This document shows, piece after piece, positions 47,937 to 59,082 of a DNA stretch of 64,000 bases. The DNA is from Taxillus chinensis. Its lineage: Eukaryota > Streptophyta > Magnoliopsida > Santalales > Loranthaceae. The first letter of the stretch is position 1. Each line of letters opens with the position of its first letter. The translations under genes were made by a program, and so were the position numbers. The notes beneath the pieces are model-generated. The model saw only the letters and a list, made by a program, of their open reading frames with translations, ran no database searches and was not told the origin of the DNA. Where the stretch lies: contig CM042084.1 in the NCBI GenBank assembly GCA_023512835.1, forward strand, positions 10,908,842-10,972,841, in the 5' to 3' direction.

Positions 47937-49186
47937 CTGATGGTTGTAAGATTTCAATTCGGCAATTTGTGGATGAGAATTTTGTAGAAAGCAGCCAAGA
48001 TCTAAGAGAAGGGACGAAGAAACTGGGGGGTTCGTTTGTATTCTGAACAGGGCTTGCAAATTACCTGGACATATAAGACCGCCTTCCAAGTTTCAAGTCC
48101 ACCCAAGTTTTTGTTACCCTTGAAGGGCATCTTTTGCTAGGCACTGGCAATATGGGGTTGGTCTCACTGCCGCTGACGCTACAATATGGGGCACTCGTCA
48201 CCTTGGCCCGCCATTTTTGGGGCACTGGTCACCTTGTATCATCAATTCAATATGAATGAATGTCCTTTCTGATTCTCACAGGCAAATGCTTTTTTACCTT
48301 GATAGGCTGGCATTGAAACTATATTGTTGTCTTCACTCAAATGTTTTCATTTCAACAACTCTTCTCATATTGCCCCGCTCTCTTTATTCTTCTTTTCTTC
48401 CCCGTTAACTCTTGTAAATTTAAAAAATATTAATATTATTTAGACTGGATATTGAATAATATTTTACTATTTTGTTAAATATGTACTTTTAGAATTCCTT
48501 TCTTGTTAATTGCATAAAAATAAAAATTGTGTTACTGTGTTGAAAAACAAAAAAAATTGATTTAAAAAAGTGTTGATTTTTTTATTAATTATTATGTCAA
48601 AATGTTTTTTTGAAAGGATATTATTGTTAATGTGTTGAAAACTTGCTTCCATATGTAAATTCAATTCATATAATTTATTGTTTTTTAGATGCATGAATGG
48701 ATACATTTGCATTGATCTTTACCGAATGAAATGAAAGATCGGAAATGAACGTTTGAGTTAACGATGGGTCATTCTATTTTGTCCTATTTTTATTATATTG
48801 TTTTGATGTTTTTATTTTCTCATGTAGTTGTATGTGTCATGACCAATGTAGATATCTATTCATTGAATCAAGTTCAATAGAACTTGTATATTGATTCCAC
48901 TGATGACATTGAACTTAATATATATACCCTATATATATATATATTGCTTTCTCCTAGTTATTGAATAGCAGTAGAACTAATAAACTGATTGAATTCAAAC
49001 TCTATAATGTTGGAAAATTTCAAAATTAATAGAAAATTTTTACATTATATACATCCAGAGAAAAGAATACACAAAGTCTTGAACTAAAAAAAACAAAAAA
49101 CTAACTGGTATGATCTCAGTCCCATTTTAAAATCGGTGAAAAGAATCATAGAATGTTGCTGTATTTTCTTTTTCAGGGTGCTTGAA
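47937..49186. other. KAS II 3' UTR and AT-rich spacer
   Basis: 48120-48250 contains imperfect repeats of GGGGCACT(G/C)GTCACCTTG. The rest is AT-rich with no gene. Confidence 0.5.
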
Positions 49187-50212
49187 CTATGATGTTGCTA
49201 TGGCTGCCTTCCACTGAGAGAGATTTTCAATTTGATTCAATACAGGGTTTAAATATTGGCTCCTGTATCGCACATTGGAATTCAGCTTCTGGGCCAATGG
49301 CTCTTTAGTAGGCAAGTGACGCACACGACTGTCCTTGGCATTCAGAGAGGAGGCTGTCTTGGTAGAATTGATTTCACGTTTTCTCTGTATCTCATCCTCT
49401 TCACCATAGATGACCCTACAATCCTTGTGTTTGTACTTTGAGGTGTAGGATCTCATTCTCGATGTTGATGCAGTAGAATCCTTTTCAGTCTGCATAAGAA
49501 ACTGTGCCGCACTTCTAGATTTCACGGCTCTCAATTGAGACAGATTCTGGATGGGTTTCATAACAGAACTTGCACAATACTGACTCCCATTCAACCTTTT
49601 CTTATGAAACTTCACATCCTTCGGCTCTTGACAAGGGGAAGGAGTGGGATGAAATGAATTTTCAATACTGTCCTCGGCGGCTGACTGCATCAACAAAGCG
49701 TTCCATTGAGACTGATTCTCTATGGGTTTCCTGACTGACTCTGACCGACTCCTGTTCAACTTTTTTGGATTAAACTTCTCAGGGCTCAGCTCTTGACTGG
49801 GTGCAGGATTTTGAACACTGTCCTTGGCTGATTGCATCCAGTAGGGTGTCCCAGAGAAATCACAAGCATAAACACCCGGATCAGTGAAACGTGTCTCACC
49901 CTCTTTTCTAATACTGTTATCTCTGCAATTTGTTCTGATTCTTGATGTTGGTGCAGTTGAAACGCTGGTACTCATTCCCTCGTCTCCCGCCTCCAAAAGC
50001 TGGAACCCAGTATCATCATCATCATCGACATCATCATCGTCTGGGTTGTATTCAAATATCTCCACATTGGGATTAAACTTTACTTTCTTTATCATTTTCA
50101 GGCTCTTGGTCTCCTCGGCGTTACTCGTCGGCACTTGAGTGGGGTTTGTTGCGGGGCCAAGTGTTACGGAGGCAGACGCAGTGGATGTGCGATGTTTATG
50201 GGTTCCAAACAT
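49187..50212 (-). CDS. Unrecognised intronless protein, copy 1 (341 aa)
   Basis: Single-exon frame of 341 codons with a TATA box upstream. I do not recognise the family. Visible features: Ser/Thr-rich N-terminus (MFGTHKHR); the motif KKVKFNPNVEIFEYN at residues about 42-56, which contains K-V-x-F, the form of a PP1-docking RVxF motif; an Asp-rich run (DDDDVDDDDD) directly after; and three repeats of a KLN-x-S ... PI(E/Q)N(Q/L)SQ(W/L)xA pattern, the last ending the protein (ENLSQWKAAIATS). It is rich in Ser, Lys and Asn and has no membrane segment. Probably a largely disordered nuclear or cytosolic regulator. The copy at 60846 is about 90% alike, and a third upstream region is at the right edge. 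Conserved reading frame in two copies supports translation. Confidence 0.75.
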   Translation of the reverse strand: MFGTHKHRTSTASASVTLGPATNPTQVPTSNAEETKSLKMIKKVKFNPNVEIFEYNPDDDDVDDDDDTGFQLLEAGDEGMSTSVSTAPTSRIRTNCRDNSIRKEGETRFTDPGVYACDFSGTPYWMQSAKDSVQNPAPSQELSPEKFNPKKLNRSRSESVRKPIENQSQWNALLMQSAAEDSIENSFHPTPSPCQEPKDVKFHKKRLNGSQYCASSVMKPIQNLSQLRAVKSRSAAQFLMQTEKDSTASTSRMRSYTSKYKHKDCRVIYGEEDEIQRKREINSTKTASSLNAKDSRVRHLPTKEPLAQKLNSNVRYRSQYLNPVLNQIENLSQWKAAIATS

Positions 50213-50374
50213 GATGAACGTAGTTTGCTTGGTGTTCGCCTTAAAACTTGGAAATAAGAAACGAAGAATGTAGCTTGCTTGCTAAGCAGTTGCCTATTAT
50301 CAGCAGAGATCGAGATCGAGATGGAGATGGAGCGAGAGAAGATGAAAATAGGAAACCCAGGAGTGTGAGTGTGG

Positions 50375-50382
50375 TATTTATA
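50375..50382 (-). promoter_or_regulatory. TATA box of unknown gene copy 1
   Basis: The minus strand reads TATAAATA about 165 bases before the start codon. It is conserved in copy 2 at 62097-62104. Confidence 0.55.
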
Positions 50383-51289
50383 ATCAAAATCCTTGCGTGC
50401 GATCTACGGAATGTTTCCTATTTCACTACACCAACGTTTTCTGGGTTTCCAACCTAGCCGACGAATCGACACGTGTTTCTTTCATTTTTTCTTCTAATTT
50501 TTTATTTACGTAGCTGTATTTGTTTTTCTTTTTTCGTTAATAATTTCAAATTTCGAAAGTTTTGGGAAAGCATTCATAATTATTTGGCAAAATATCCGCT
50601 GCATCCAAAATCGCTGTAAAATTGTTTTATGTTTGTAAACATTTTTATCAAAATTAAAATATCATATTTAAATATGATATGCTTAATTTGTTTTATATGC
50701 AATTATAGTTTTCAACAATTTGTTGAATAATATTTTAAAATTTTTATTTTAAAATTTTTATTCTGTAAAAGAATATCACAACACTGAATATAATTTTTGT
50801 TATTAGTAACCCAATATTAAATAGAAATGAATTATCATAAGTTTAATCAGTAACAAAATCCACTAATTAGAATTGACCAATCCCATCTAATGTCATATTA
50901 TGCTCATAAAATTTCTGAAATTATAATAATTTATTTATCACATATAAAAATTTAGGATTTTCCCAAAACTCAAATCAAGAAATTTAGAAACAAATTCGGC
51001 ATTACACTTTAAACTCGCAGCTTTAGAGAGCTTCAACTATTAAGTCAATCAAATTTAACTAAAATCACAACTTAGAGTTTTAGAATCACTTCCACACAAT
51101 TCTTAGGTTTTAACAATTGTTAACCGGAAGAAGAAGAAGCCGCCTACCTTGCATTTGTCTGAATCCTCTTCGGGTGTTAGATGATTCATAAATATAAAAA
51201 TAAAATATTAGGTCTGATCTTCCTTCCCTTCTTTCTCTACTCTTTACACCCGCACATCTAGCTCCACGGATGAACGAAAATGGTGGACT
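50383..51289. other. Distal upstream region of unknown gene copy 1
   Basis: AT-rich; no gene. Matches the complement of 63150-64000, and to about 50890 matches the region upstream of copy 2. Confidence 0.6.
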
Positions 51290-51857
51290 CCCATGCCCAG
51301 GGCCGGTCCTGTAGTTTGGGTGGCCCTAAGCGTAATCCTACAATAACGCCCCTATAGTTTTGATAAGAAGCTTCTTTATTGGAAGATGATAAGGATTACA
51401 TTAATGAGTTTATTCATGGATAATACTTATTAAAAAATGTTTATTCATGGATATGGGTAGTTGCTATCTTAATTTCAATAACCCAATCGTGATCTTCTCC
51501 TCTCGATTGATTTGAACCTGTGGGATTATGAGAGTCTATCTAGGTAGTCGAAGACTAAATAAGAAGAGTAAAAGGATGATGATATTTAATTAAAAAAACA
51601 TTCATTAAATATGTATTTTTAAAAGCCCTTGCCCAGCCCATGTATGCAAGGCCTTCCTTTAGTCAAGAATAACACTCAAAGACAAAAAAAACAAATATGA
51701 GCTTGGACATTGGTGTCTAGTTTGGATTCTAGTGGAGAAGATTGGCAATTGATTCAATTGAAGAATGATGAATGATACTTTTTAAAGGCCCCTCAAATTT
51801 GGGGGCCTTAAGCGGCCGCTTGACCTTGCAAAAAGATGGGCTGGCCCTGCCCATGCC
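51290..51857. mobile_element. Non-autonomous hAT element, 552 bp, with 8-bp target duplication
   Basis: The element spans 51298-51849 with inverted ends CAGGGCCGGTCC and the complement of CAGGGCCAGCCC. It is flanked by perfect CCCATGCC copies (51290-51297, 51850-51857). The inverted paralogous segment has one such site (GGCATGGG, 63138-63145) with no insertion. An 8-bp duplication and short inverted ends fit hAT. No transposase seen. Confidence 0.9.
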
Positions 51858-54018
51858 CTAGCTACCTCTTTCTCTCTTTCCCATATATTTTCTATTTTTG
51901 TTTTAATTTTATTTTAAAGCAATTATGCATTACCAATATTTAAATAATATTTTATTTATACAGGATGAATTTTAAGGTTTAACAATTCATAGTCACCCTG
52001 AAACACCATTAATTAAGCATTTACTTGTCAAACAAGTAAGCTCAATCCCCAAGTTTTACAAACCCACTTGACTATTGTTTACTCGCCCATCAAGTTATCA
52101 CTTTTAAATTAGGAAAAAACACTAAATTGCTCTCCACTAATTATATCCCATATTTCATTTTCATAATTTAATATTTTACTTTATTTAGCTCAAAAAACCA
52201 TTTAAATGGACAAAATCACCTCTCAGAACCCCAAACTCATAATCAAGCTGAAATACACTAAATATTCTCTATACAATGCATACATCAGTGTATTAGTATT
52301 CGTTGGCCAAAATAAAATTCAATTAAAAGACTAACTCCAAAAACAAAAACATGATTCCTTACATCCTTCCCTTCTTAAAGGTGCCCAAAAAGTCATACTA
52401 TCATGCGTAGCAGTCTGCAGTAGCCCTCGTGTTACCCTAAAATCATGGGTACTAGCATTAAGAAGATTAGGTAACTCACTCGTAGATTAGGAAAGCGTAA
52501 GACAACTCTTCCTTGAGCTCCTCCACGCGCTTATATAAAAGAAACCTCTATGGAAGAAGAAGAGGAGGAGGCGGAGGAGGAGGAATTTCGAGCTTTGACA
52601 ACCTGAACGAGATCGTAAATAAAGTTAGACAATTGATGAGAGAGAGAGAGAGAGAAAATCCAACATGTTAAGCTCTTGTTCATCCTCTTTTACCTTTATC
52701 TTCTATATAATCCTAAAATCCTCCATAGCCACCAAACAACGTGCTTTACCATACCCACAGGTCGCGCGTTGTTCATTCCTAGCCATGGTGTAACTAACTC
52801 ATCATTGTCTCCTTCCTCTATCCGTCACTAGGACTTCAAATCTTCTTCTCCTTTTTTAGAATTAATTCAATCCCATAGAGTTAAGCATCGCCGACATATT
52901 TCTGTCATCAAAATCCTCATAGTCTCCCATTCAAAAATTGAAAACATAAAAAATGTGCTTTTTATTTTTTTTTTTTCATTTGCAAACAACTTCTTTTAAA
53001 AAACAAAAAAACAAAATGCAAAACCGTGACCAAACAAAAAAAAAGTATGTTTTTTATTCGAATTTTGAAAATTATTTTGGAATACATGTATCAAACATAC
53101 TTTTGATCTCTTCAAACAAATGAAACATCAAATGAAAAGAGAGAGAGGAACTAAAAAAAAAGACTTTAGATCTCAAATTTTGGAAAACAAAAAAACTACA
53201 AAAATTCAAACTATGAAAATTTAAACTTTAAAACTTTAAAACAAGAAATTTTTAAACTCAATATCTAAAGCTTTAAATTCAAAACCTTGATTTAAAAGTT
53301 TTAAAACCTAAAACCTATTAAAAAATTTATAAAGATATTAAAAAATAAAAAAATATATGACTTGTGACTTATAACTTCATTGTTAGATAAGTAATATGGT
53401 GTGATGGTATTATAGTTATCAAGAATTATCACCTTCATAGTTTGAAAAGTTGTCGATCATGGTTTGTTGGGATAGCGCTATAAGTTATCTTGTAATATAA
53501 AAAGTAGTTTTAAAGTTAATAATATATTATTTTAACTTTCATTTTATTTGCCTTTTGCACTGTTTATTCATAATGAAAACAAAAATATTTTTAGTAACTG
53601 TCATTAATAAAAGAATTAGCCTAGTATTGTACTAAATTTTATCCATATCTGACCAAAAATATTTAACATATGTGTTTTTATTCTACATTACATATATTTT
53701 GTTATTTTTTGTTTGACATTTGTGCAGGTCAATAAAAGATTGTCAAATCAAATCGTACAAAAATTGATAACTTCCTCCAATGATCAATGGTCATGGAACC
53801 AGTTTGAAGTGATGGATAATGAAATTTGAATAATAAAGCAATTGGTTATATTTAATTCTGGCAACAAATAAAAAAATTATGATCAAAAGACGATTAACGC
53901 GTGGCTCCTCAAACTTGACCATAAATGATGTATTGCATCATTTTATTTCTTTATGTGTGCGTTCTATTACTATTGTAATCAAATATTATTTTTAGTATCA
54001 GTTACTCGTGTTTTTGTA
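51858..54018. other. AT-rich non-genic region
   Basis: To about 52345 it matches the complement of 62690-63135. Beyond that no gene is seen; a GA-rich stretch lies at 52553-52586 and a (GA)n run at 52639-52655. Confidence 0.5.
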
Positions 54019-54708
54019 TAGGACTGTAAATAAATCAAATGTTTATGAATAAAGTCGTGTTCGACTCGGTAAAAATTCATTTATGTTCATTCGTTAATGA
54101 ATAGTATTGTTCACGAATATCATTGTTATATTCGTGAACATGCTCGTGAACATTTACGAAAAGTGTTCTCAAACAGTTTGTGAATATGGTTTATGTTCGT
54201 GAAAAATTATTTGTGAACTGAAAATTAACAAATCAATTAATATGTATAAAAATTATTTTATTAAATATAAATATATTTTTATCAAATATAATTTAATAAG
54301 CATATACTTTTATATTACTATTAAATAAAAAATATTTTTTTATTTGTGTATTATTACTATTATTATAATATTTTTGTAAACTATATATACTAATTATTTA
54401 AACATATTAAATAAAGATAACACAGCCTAACAGTTGATTAATTGTACTTTTTTGGATAAGTTTACAATGTGAATTCTTTTTTTATATTTTATAATTTTGT
54501 AATTGTATTCGTAAACGTTCGTGAACAAGTTTGTAAACACATATTCATAAACGCTAATGAACCGTCTGTGAACAATAAAGTAACATTCGTGAATAGTTCA
54601 TGAACAACATAATTTAAGAATTATGTTAGGTTCAATTCGTTAATAAATAGTAATGAACACATTCGAATACCTTATTAATCGACTCGGTTTGATTGGTTTA
54701 TGGCCCTA
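54019..54708. mobile_element. hAT-type MITE, 690 bp, same family as 7921
   Basis: The ends TAGGACTGTAAATAAATC and the complement of TAGGGCCATAAACCAATC resemble those of the 405-bp element at 7921. The flanks are TTTTTGTA and CTTTTGTA, an 8-bp duplication with one change. The interior is AT-rich with repeated TTCGTGAAC words and non-coding. Confidence 0.7.
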
Positions 54709-54713
54709 CTTTT

Positions 54714-54714
<1 letters not shown>

Positions 54715-54750
<36 letters not shown>

Positions 54751-54771
54751 CATTATTATTATTATTATCTC
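54715..54771. repeat. (ATT)n microsatellite
   Basis: About 18 ATT units with one CATT interruption, directly beside the MITE end. Confidence 0.9.
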
Positions 54772-54919
54772 CAGTCTCCACCTATCCCTATCCCTAAGAT
54801 ACCGAGTCCGGATCCTCAACGGTAGTGTTGTCTACGTTTTTATTACGGTGGGATAAAACGATGCCATTTTGTTATTTTAAAATAAATAAAAAATAAAAAT
54901 AAAATGACGCCACCGACTA

Positions 54920-57900
54920 CAGCCTCCAGATGCTTTGTGCTGCCACCAACTTCATCCTCTCAACCTACCAGCCGACCGCAAGGACCTGCAGCGCGTGAAC
55001 CTCATCGTGGAGACCATGGAGGGCGTTGTGCGTACACAGTAACAACAATATCCACCTCAGCGTCGGCTACGTTCGCGGAATCGTCGGTGACGTGAAGGAG
55101 GTCGCCATCGTGCTCTACCACATGAGATGACCCACGTTTGGCAGTGGAACGGCGGCGTCAAGACCCCCGTGTCACGGGGTCAGGTTTCCTGCGCCTCTCA
55201 ACCCATTGCGGCACTTAGCTTCTCTATCCACGGTCCGCTAAGTTTAGCCTTTGAGGGTTGAAGCGCACGTAGACTGGTTTCGCCCTGCCACTGGGCTCAT
55301 CAGGAGAACGGCTCCAGTTCCCGACCAGTTTGTGTAAGGATGGCCAAATCCCTTCTTCAACGTCAAGTCCTCGACTAGCGGCGTGCTCCCCGCATTCAAC
55401 CGGGTCGGCACGTTTGAACTTCGAAGGGGTTCCATCCGTTCTCCTCCACGAACTGCCTGGAACCTTCTCGCTGCGCACCATCTACGCTTCAACCAACCCC
55501 TCTCCTTTACGTAGTACGAATCCATTCCTGAATCGTGCCACTAAGAAACGTCCCGCCAGCACCACGCTGCTCGGGTCGTGACATTCTCCTCCACCCAATC
55601 CTCGCAACGTCCTCGTTGCGCTTGTCGACATCGCTTCCCCGCAGGCGATGGCATCGTTACCTCGACGCCCTCCCACTCGCCCAATGTCAACCGGCTTGGA
55701 CATCGCTTCCCCGCAGGTTGCAACACCTTTACCAAGATGCTCGCCCACTCGCCCAATGTCCAAAGGATAAGAGGCTTCCAAGATCGCTCCGACGCGCTCC
55801 TTCGTACTCCCTTGCCCAACTCTGTATCACACTCTAGGATACTCCAACTCTATGGACGCAAGGCGTGCAAGACACTATCGGTCGACTCACCTCTCGTGAG
55901 CTCCCACCTTGGGATCACGCTACTCGCGAGAGTGCTCGGCGAGTCTTCAGGATACGGGCCGGTTCGGCTCGATACCACTTGTCACGGGGTCAGGTTTCTG
56001 CGCCTCTCAACCCATTGCGGCACTTAGCTTCTCTATCCACGGTCCGCTAAGTTTAGCCTTTGAGGGTTGAAGCGCACGTAGACTGGTTTCGCCCTGCCAC
56101 TGGGCTCATCAGGAGAACCGCTCCAGTTCCCGACCAGTTTGTGTAAGGATGGCCAAATCCCTTCTTCAACGTCAAGTCCTCGACTAGCGGCGTGCTCCCC
56201 GCATTCAACCGGGTCGGCACGTCTGAACTCCGAAGGGGTTCCATCCGTTCTCCTCCACGAACTGCCTGAAACCTTCTCGCTGCGCACCATCTACGCTTCA
56301 ACCAACCCCTCTCCTTTACGTAGCACGAATCCATTCCTGAATCGTGCCACTAAGAAACGTCCCGCCAGCACCACGCTGCTCGGGTCGTGACATTCTCCTC
56401 CACCCAATCCTCGCAACGTCCTCGTTGCGCTTGTCGACATCGCTTCCCCGCAGGCGATGGCATGGCATCGTTACCTCGACGCCCTCCCACTCGCCCAATA
56501 TCAACAGCTTGGACATCGCTTCCCCGCAGGTTGCAACACCTTTACCAAGATGCTCGCCCACTCGCCCAATGTCCAAAGGATAGGAGGCTTCCAAGATCGC
56601 TCCGACGCGCTCCTTCGTACTCCCTTGCCCAACTCTGTATCACACTCTATGATACTTCAACTCTATGGACGCAAGGCGTGCAAGACACTATCGGTCGACT
56701 CACCTCTGTGAGCTCCCACCTTGGGATCACGCTACTCGCGAGAGTGCTCGGCGAGTCTTCAGGATACGGGCCGGTTCGGCTCGATACCACTTGTCACGGG
56801 GTCGGGTTTCTGCGCCTCTCAACCCATTGCGGCACTTAGCTTCTCTATCCACGGTCCGCTAAGTTTAGCCTTTGAGGGTTGAAGCGCACGTAGACCTGGT
56901 TTCGCCCCGCCACCTGGGCTCATCAGAGAACCGCTCCGGTTCCCGACCGGTTTGTGTAAGGATGGCCAAATCCCTTCTTCAACATCAAGTCCTCGACTAG
57001 CGGCGTGCTCCCCGCATTCAACCGGGTCGGCACGTCTGAACTCCGAAGGGGTTCCATCCGTTCTCCTCCACGAACTGCCTGGAACCTTCTCGCTGCGCAC
57101 CATCTACGCTTCAACCAACCCCTCTCCTTTAGGTAGCACGAATCCATTCCTGAATCGTGCCACTAAGAAACGTCCCGCCAGCACCACGCTGCTCGGGTCG
57201 TGACATTCTCCTCCACCCAATCCTCGCAATGTCCTCGTTGCGCTTGTCGACATCGCTTCCCCGCAGGCGATGGCATCGTTACCTCGACGCCCTCCCACTC
57301 GCCCAATGTCAACAGCTTGGACATCGCTTCCCCGCAGGTTGCAACACCTTTACCAAGATGCTCGCCCACTCGCCCAATGTCCAAAGGATAGGAGGCTTCC
57401 AAGATCGCTCCGACGCGCTCCTTCGTACTCCCTTGCCCAACTCTGTATCACACTCTAGGATACTCCAACTCTATGGACGCAAGGCGTGCAAGACACTATC
57501 GGTCGACTCACCTCTGTGAGCTCCCACCTTGTGTCACGGGGTCAGATTTCCTGCGCCTCTCAACCCCTTGCGGCACTTAGCTTCTCTATCCACGGTCCGC
57601 TAAGTTTAGCCTTTGAGGGTTGAAGCGCACGTAGATCGGTTTCCGCCCGCCACCTGGGCTCATCAGGAGAACGGCTCCAGTTCCCGACCAGTTTGTGTAA
57701 GGATGGCCAATTCCCTTCTTCAACGTCAAGTCCTCGACTAGCGGCGTGCTCCCCGCATTCAACCGGGTCGGCACGTCTGAACTCCGAAGGGGTTCCATCC
57801 GTTCTCCTCCACGAACTGCCTGGAACCTTCTCGCTACGCACCATCTATGCTTCAACCAACCCCTCTCCTTTACGTAGCACGAATCTATTCCTGAATCGTG

Positions 57901-57992
57901 CCACTAAGAAACGTCTCGCCAGCACCACGCTGCTTGGGTCGTGACACCCGATGGCCTGATCGAGAGGATCGCCGATCATCATCCGTCAGGGC
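54920..57992 (+). pseudogene. Basic secretory protein (BSP, HExxH peptidase-like) relic, split by LTR array
   Basis: In shifting frames the plus strand reads NFILSTYQP, LQRVNLIVETMEGVV, NNNIHLSVGYVRGIVG, GDVKEVAIVLYH, then HEMTHVWQWNGG; across the LTR array it continues KTPDGLIERIAD. These match the plant basic secretory protein family (NtPRp27-like, secreted defence-related proteins with a putative HEMTH zinc site). Frame breaks include a 2-bp insertion (55122-55123) inside the HEMTH codons and an in-frame TAA after GVVRTQ. The LTR array at 55170-57946 sits between the ACC CCC and GAT codons, with CCCG repeated on both sides. It is a fragment only: no signal peptide and no C-terminal region. 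Confidence 0.75.
55170..57946 (-). mobile_element. Tandem TRIM-like array: four LTRs, three internal regions
   Basis: Four LTRs, 55170-55583, 55980-56392, 56792-57205 and 57532-57946 (413-415 bp), alternate with internal regions of 396, 399 and 326 bp. On the minus strand each LTR starts TGTCACGACC and ends CCCGTGACA. Two internal regions begin, two bases past an LTR, with TGGTATCGAGCC (initiator-Met tRNA primer-site-like) and all end with GGTGGAGGAGAA, a polypurine tract. The third internal region lacks its primer-site end. Flanking CCCG on both sides marks a 4-bp target duplication around the whole array. No coding capacity. Related (by eye about 80% alike in conserved parts) to the element at 40918. 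Confidence 0.92.
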
Positions 57993-58224
57993 TTGTCCAA
58001 CATACTCCAAAAATGAAAAATCCAACCCAGAAGCCATGAAAAGAGACTGCAGCCAAGAGGGAGGAGACTTAGCCGCCGGAGATTTGATGGAATGAGCTGC
58101 GTTAGGGGGATCGAGGGGAGTGGATCTGGCGCGATCTTTTATTTTTATTTTTTATTTATTTTAAAATAACAAAACGGCATCGTTTTATCCCGACTCTACC
58201 GTTGAGGATCCCGACTCTAACCCT

Positions 58225-59082
58225 ATGTTTGGTTGGCATGGAAAAAGGGTGGAAAACGGAAATGGGTAGAGAAAATAGGTAAATTGAAACTTTTCTCGCG
58301 TTTGGGTAATATAGAAAAGGAACAGTGTATAGAAAATCGGTGGAAAACAAGCTGGCTAACGGATAGTTTTTATTGACAACCAAAATGCCGTGATTTCACG
58401 TGGAAAATAAACAGTAATTATTATTTGACATATCTACCCCTCCATCCAAAACGTCCGGTGCAGAAACCAGATCTGGAACGCAGTCCGTAACCTCTGCGAA
58501 TCGCCATGCAGCCCCTGGCCTCTCTCCTTCATCGCCTCTCACCCTGTCACCGTCGCCATCGCTGCCCCCACGCCCCTTCGCCGTCATCGCACGCCCTCCT
58601 TGCTGTCGTCGCGCGCCCGCTCCACCTCGTTGCGTCGTCTGCGCTCGCCGTCGCGGTGGTTCCGAACTCCATCCCCATCCCCGTCGTCTGCGCTTGCCAT
58701 CTCGCTCGCCATCCTCGTCACCGTTGCCGTCTGCACTAGCAGACGCGCCAGATCTGTGGGTTGATGCTGTGCAAGAAGCAAACCTAGGTCGTCGAATCCA
58801 GTTTTTTCTTTTATTATTGCATTTATTGCGTTTGGCAGCAAGTTTATTGTTACTTCCCGATGTATAATACTGCGTTTAAATGACATGGCTAAAAATGGAA
58901 TTTTATAATATTCTCTTTTTGTTTAAATTTTAAATATTATTTATTTAATAAGTTTTCAATGCTTTTTCTACCTCTTCCAAAAATTAAATTTCTATATATT
59001 TTCTTTCCATCTCTTTTCTTTCCTTCTCTTTTCCACCTTAAAATTTTCCATATATTTTCTATACCTTACCAAACAAACGGTA
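58225..59082. mobile_element. Candidate MITE-like element with GC-rich core
   Basis: The left end TATGTTTGGTTGGCATGG and the right end (complement GTTTGTTTGGTAAGGTATAG) are loosely inverted, both followed by GGTGGAAAA-type sequence. The core 58440-58760 is C-rich with repeated GTCGCCGTC-like words and no recognised protein. Boundaries and class are tentative. Confidence 0.35.

Larger units (their letters stand above)
54804..58217. mobile_element. Inverted-repeat-bounded unit carrying captured gene pieces
   Basis: The arms at 54804-54904 and 58137-58217 are complementary: GGATCCTCAACGGTAG, GGATAAAACGATGCC, then a long A/T tract. The left arm has about 25 extra bases. Between them lie relics of a basic secretory protein gene and a nested LTR array. 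This looks like a Pack-type or foldback element, but no target duplication was found, so the class is open. Confidence 0.6.

Noticed and set aside
49256..49441. Plus-strand open frame opposite the unknown gene, conserved in both copies
   Set aside because: It is the antisense shadow of the minus-strand coding sequence; its conservation follows from the gene on the other strand.
55224..57944. Many 60-150 codon open frames in the 55-58 kb array, repeated on both strands
   Set aside because: All lie within LTR or internal regions of the TRIM-like array, repeat with its period, and show no gag or pol motif.
55170..57946. CRISPR-like reading of the regularly repeated block
   Set aside because: Units are about 400 bp each with LTR signatures in a plant genome; not a CRISPR array.
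58506..58739. 77-codon plus-strand frame in the C-rich block
   Set aside because: Composition-driven (CGTCGCC repeats), with no family resemblance and no clear conservation.
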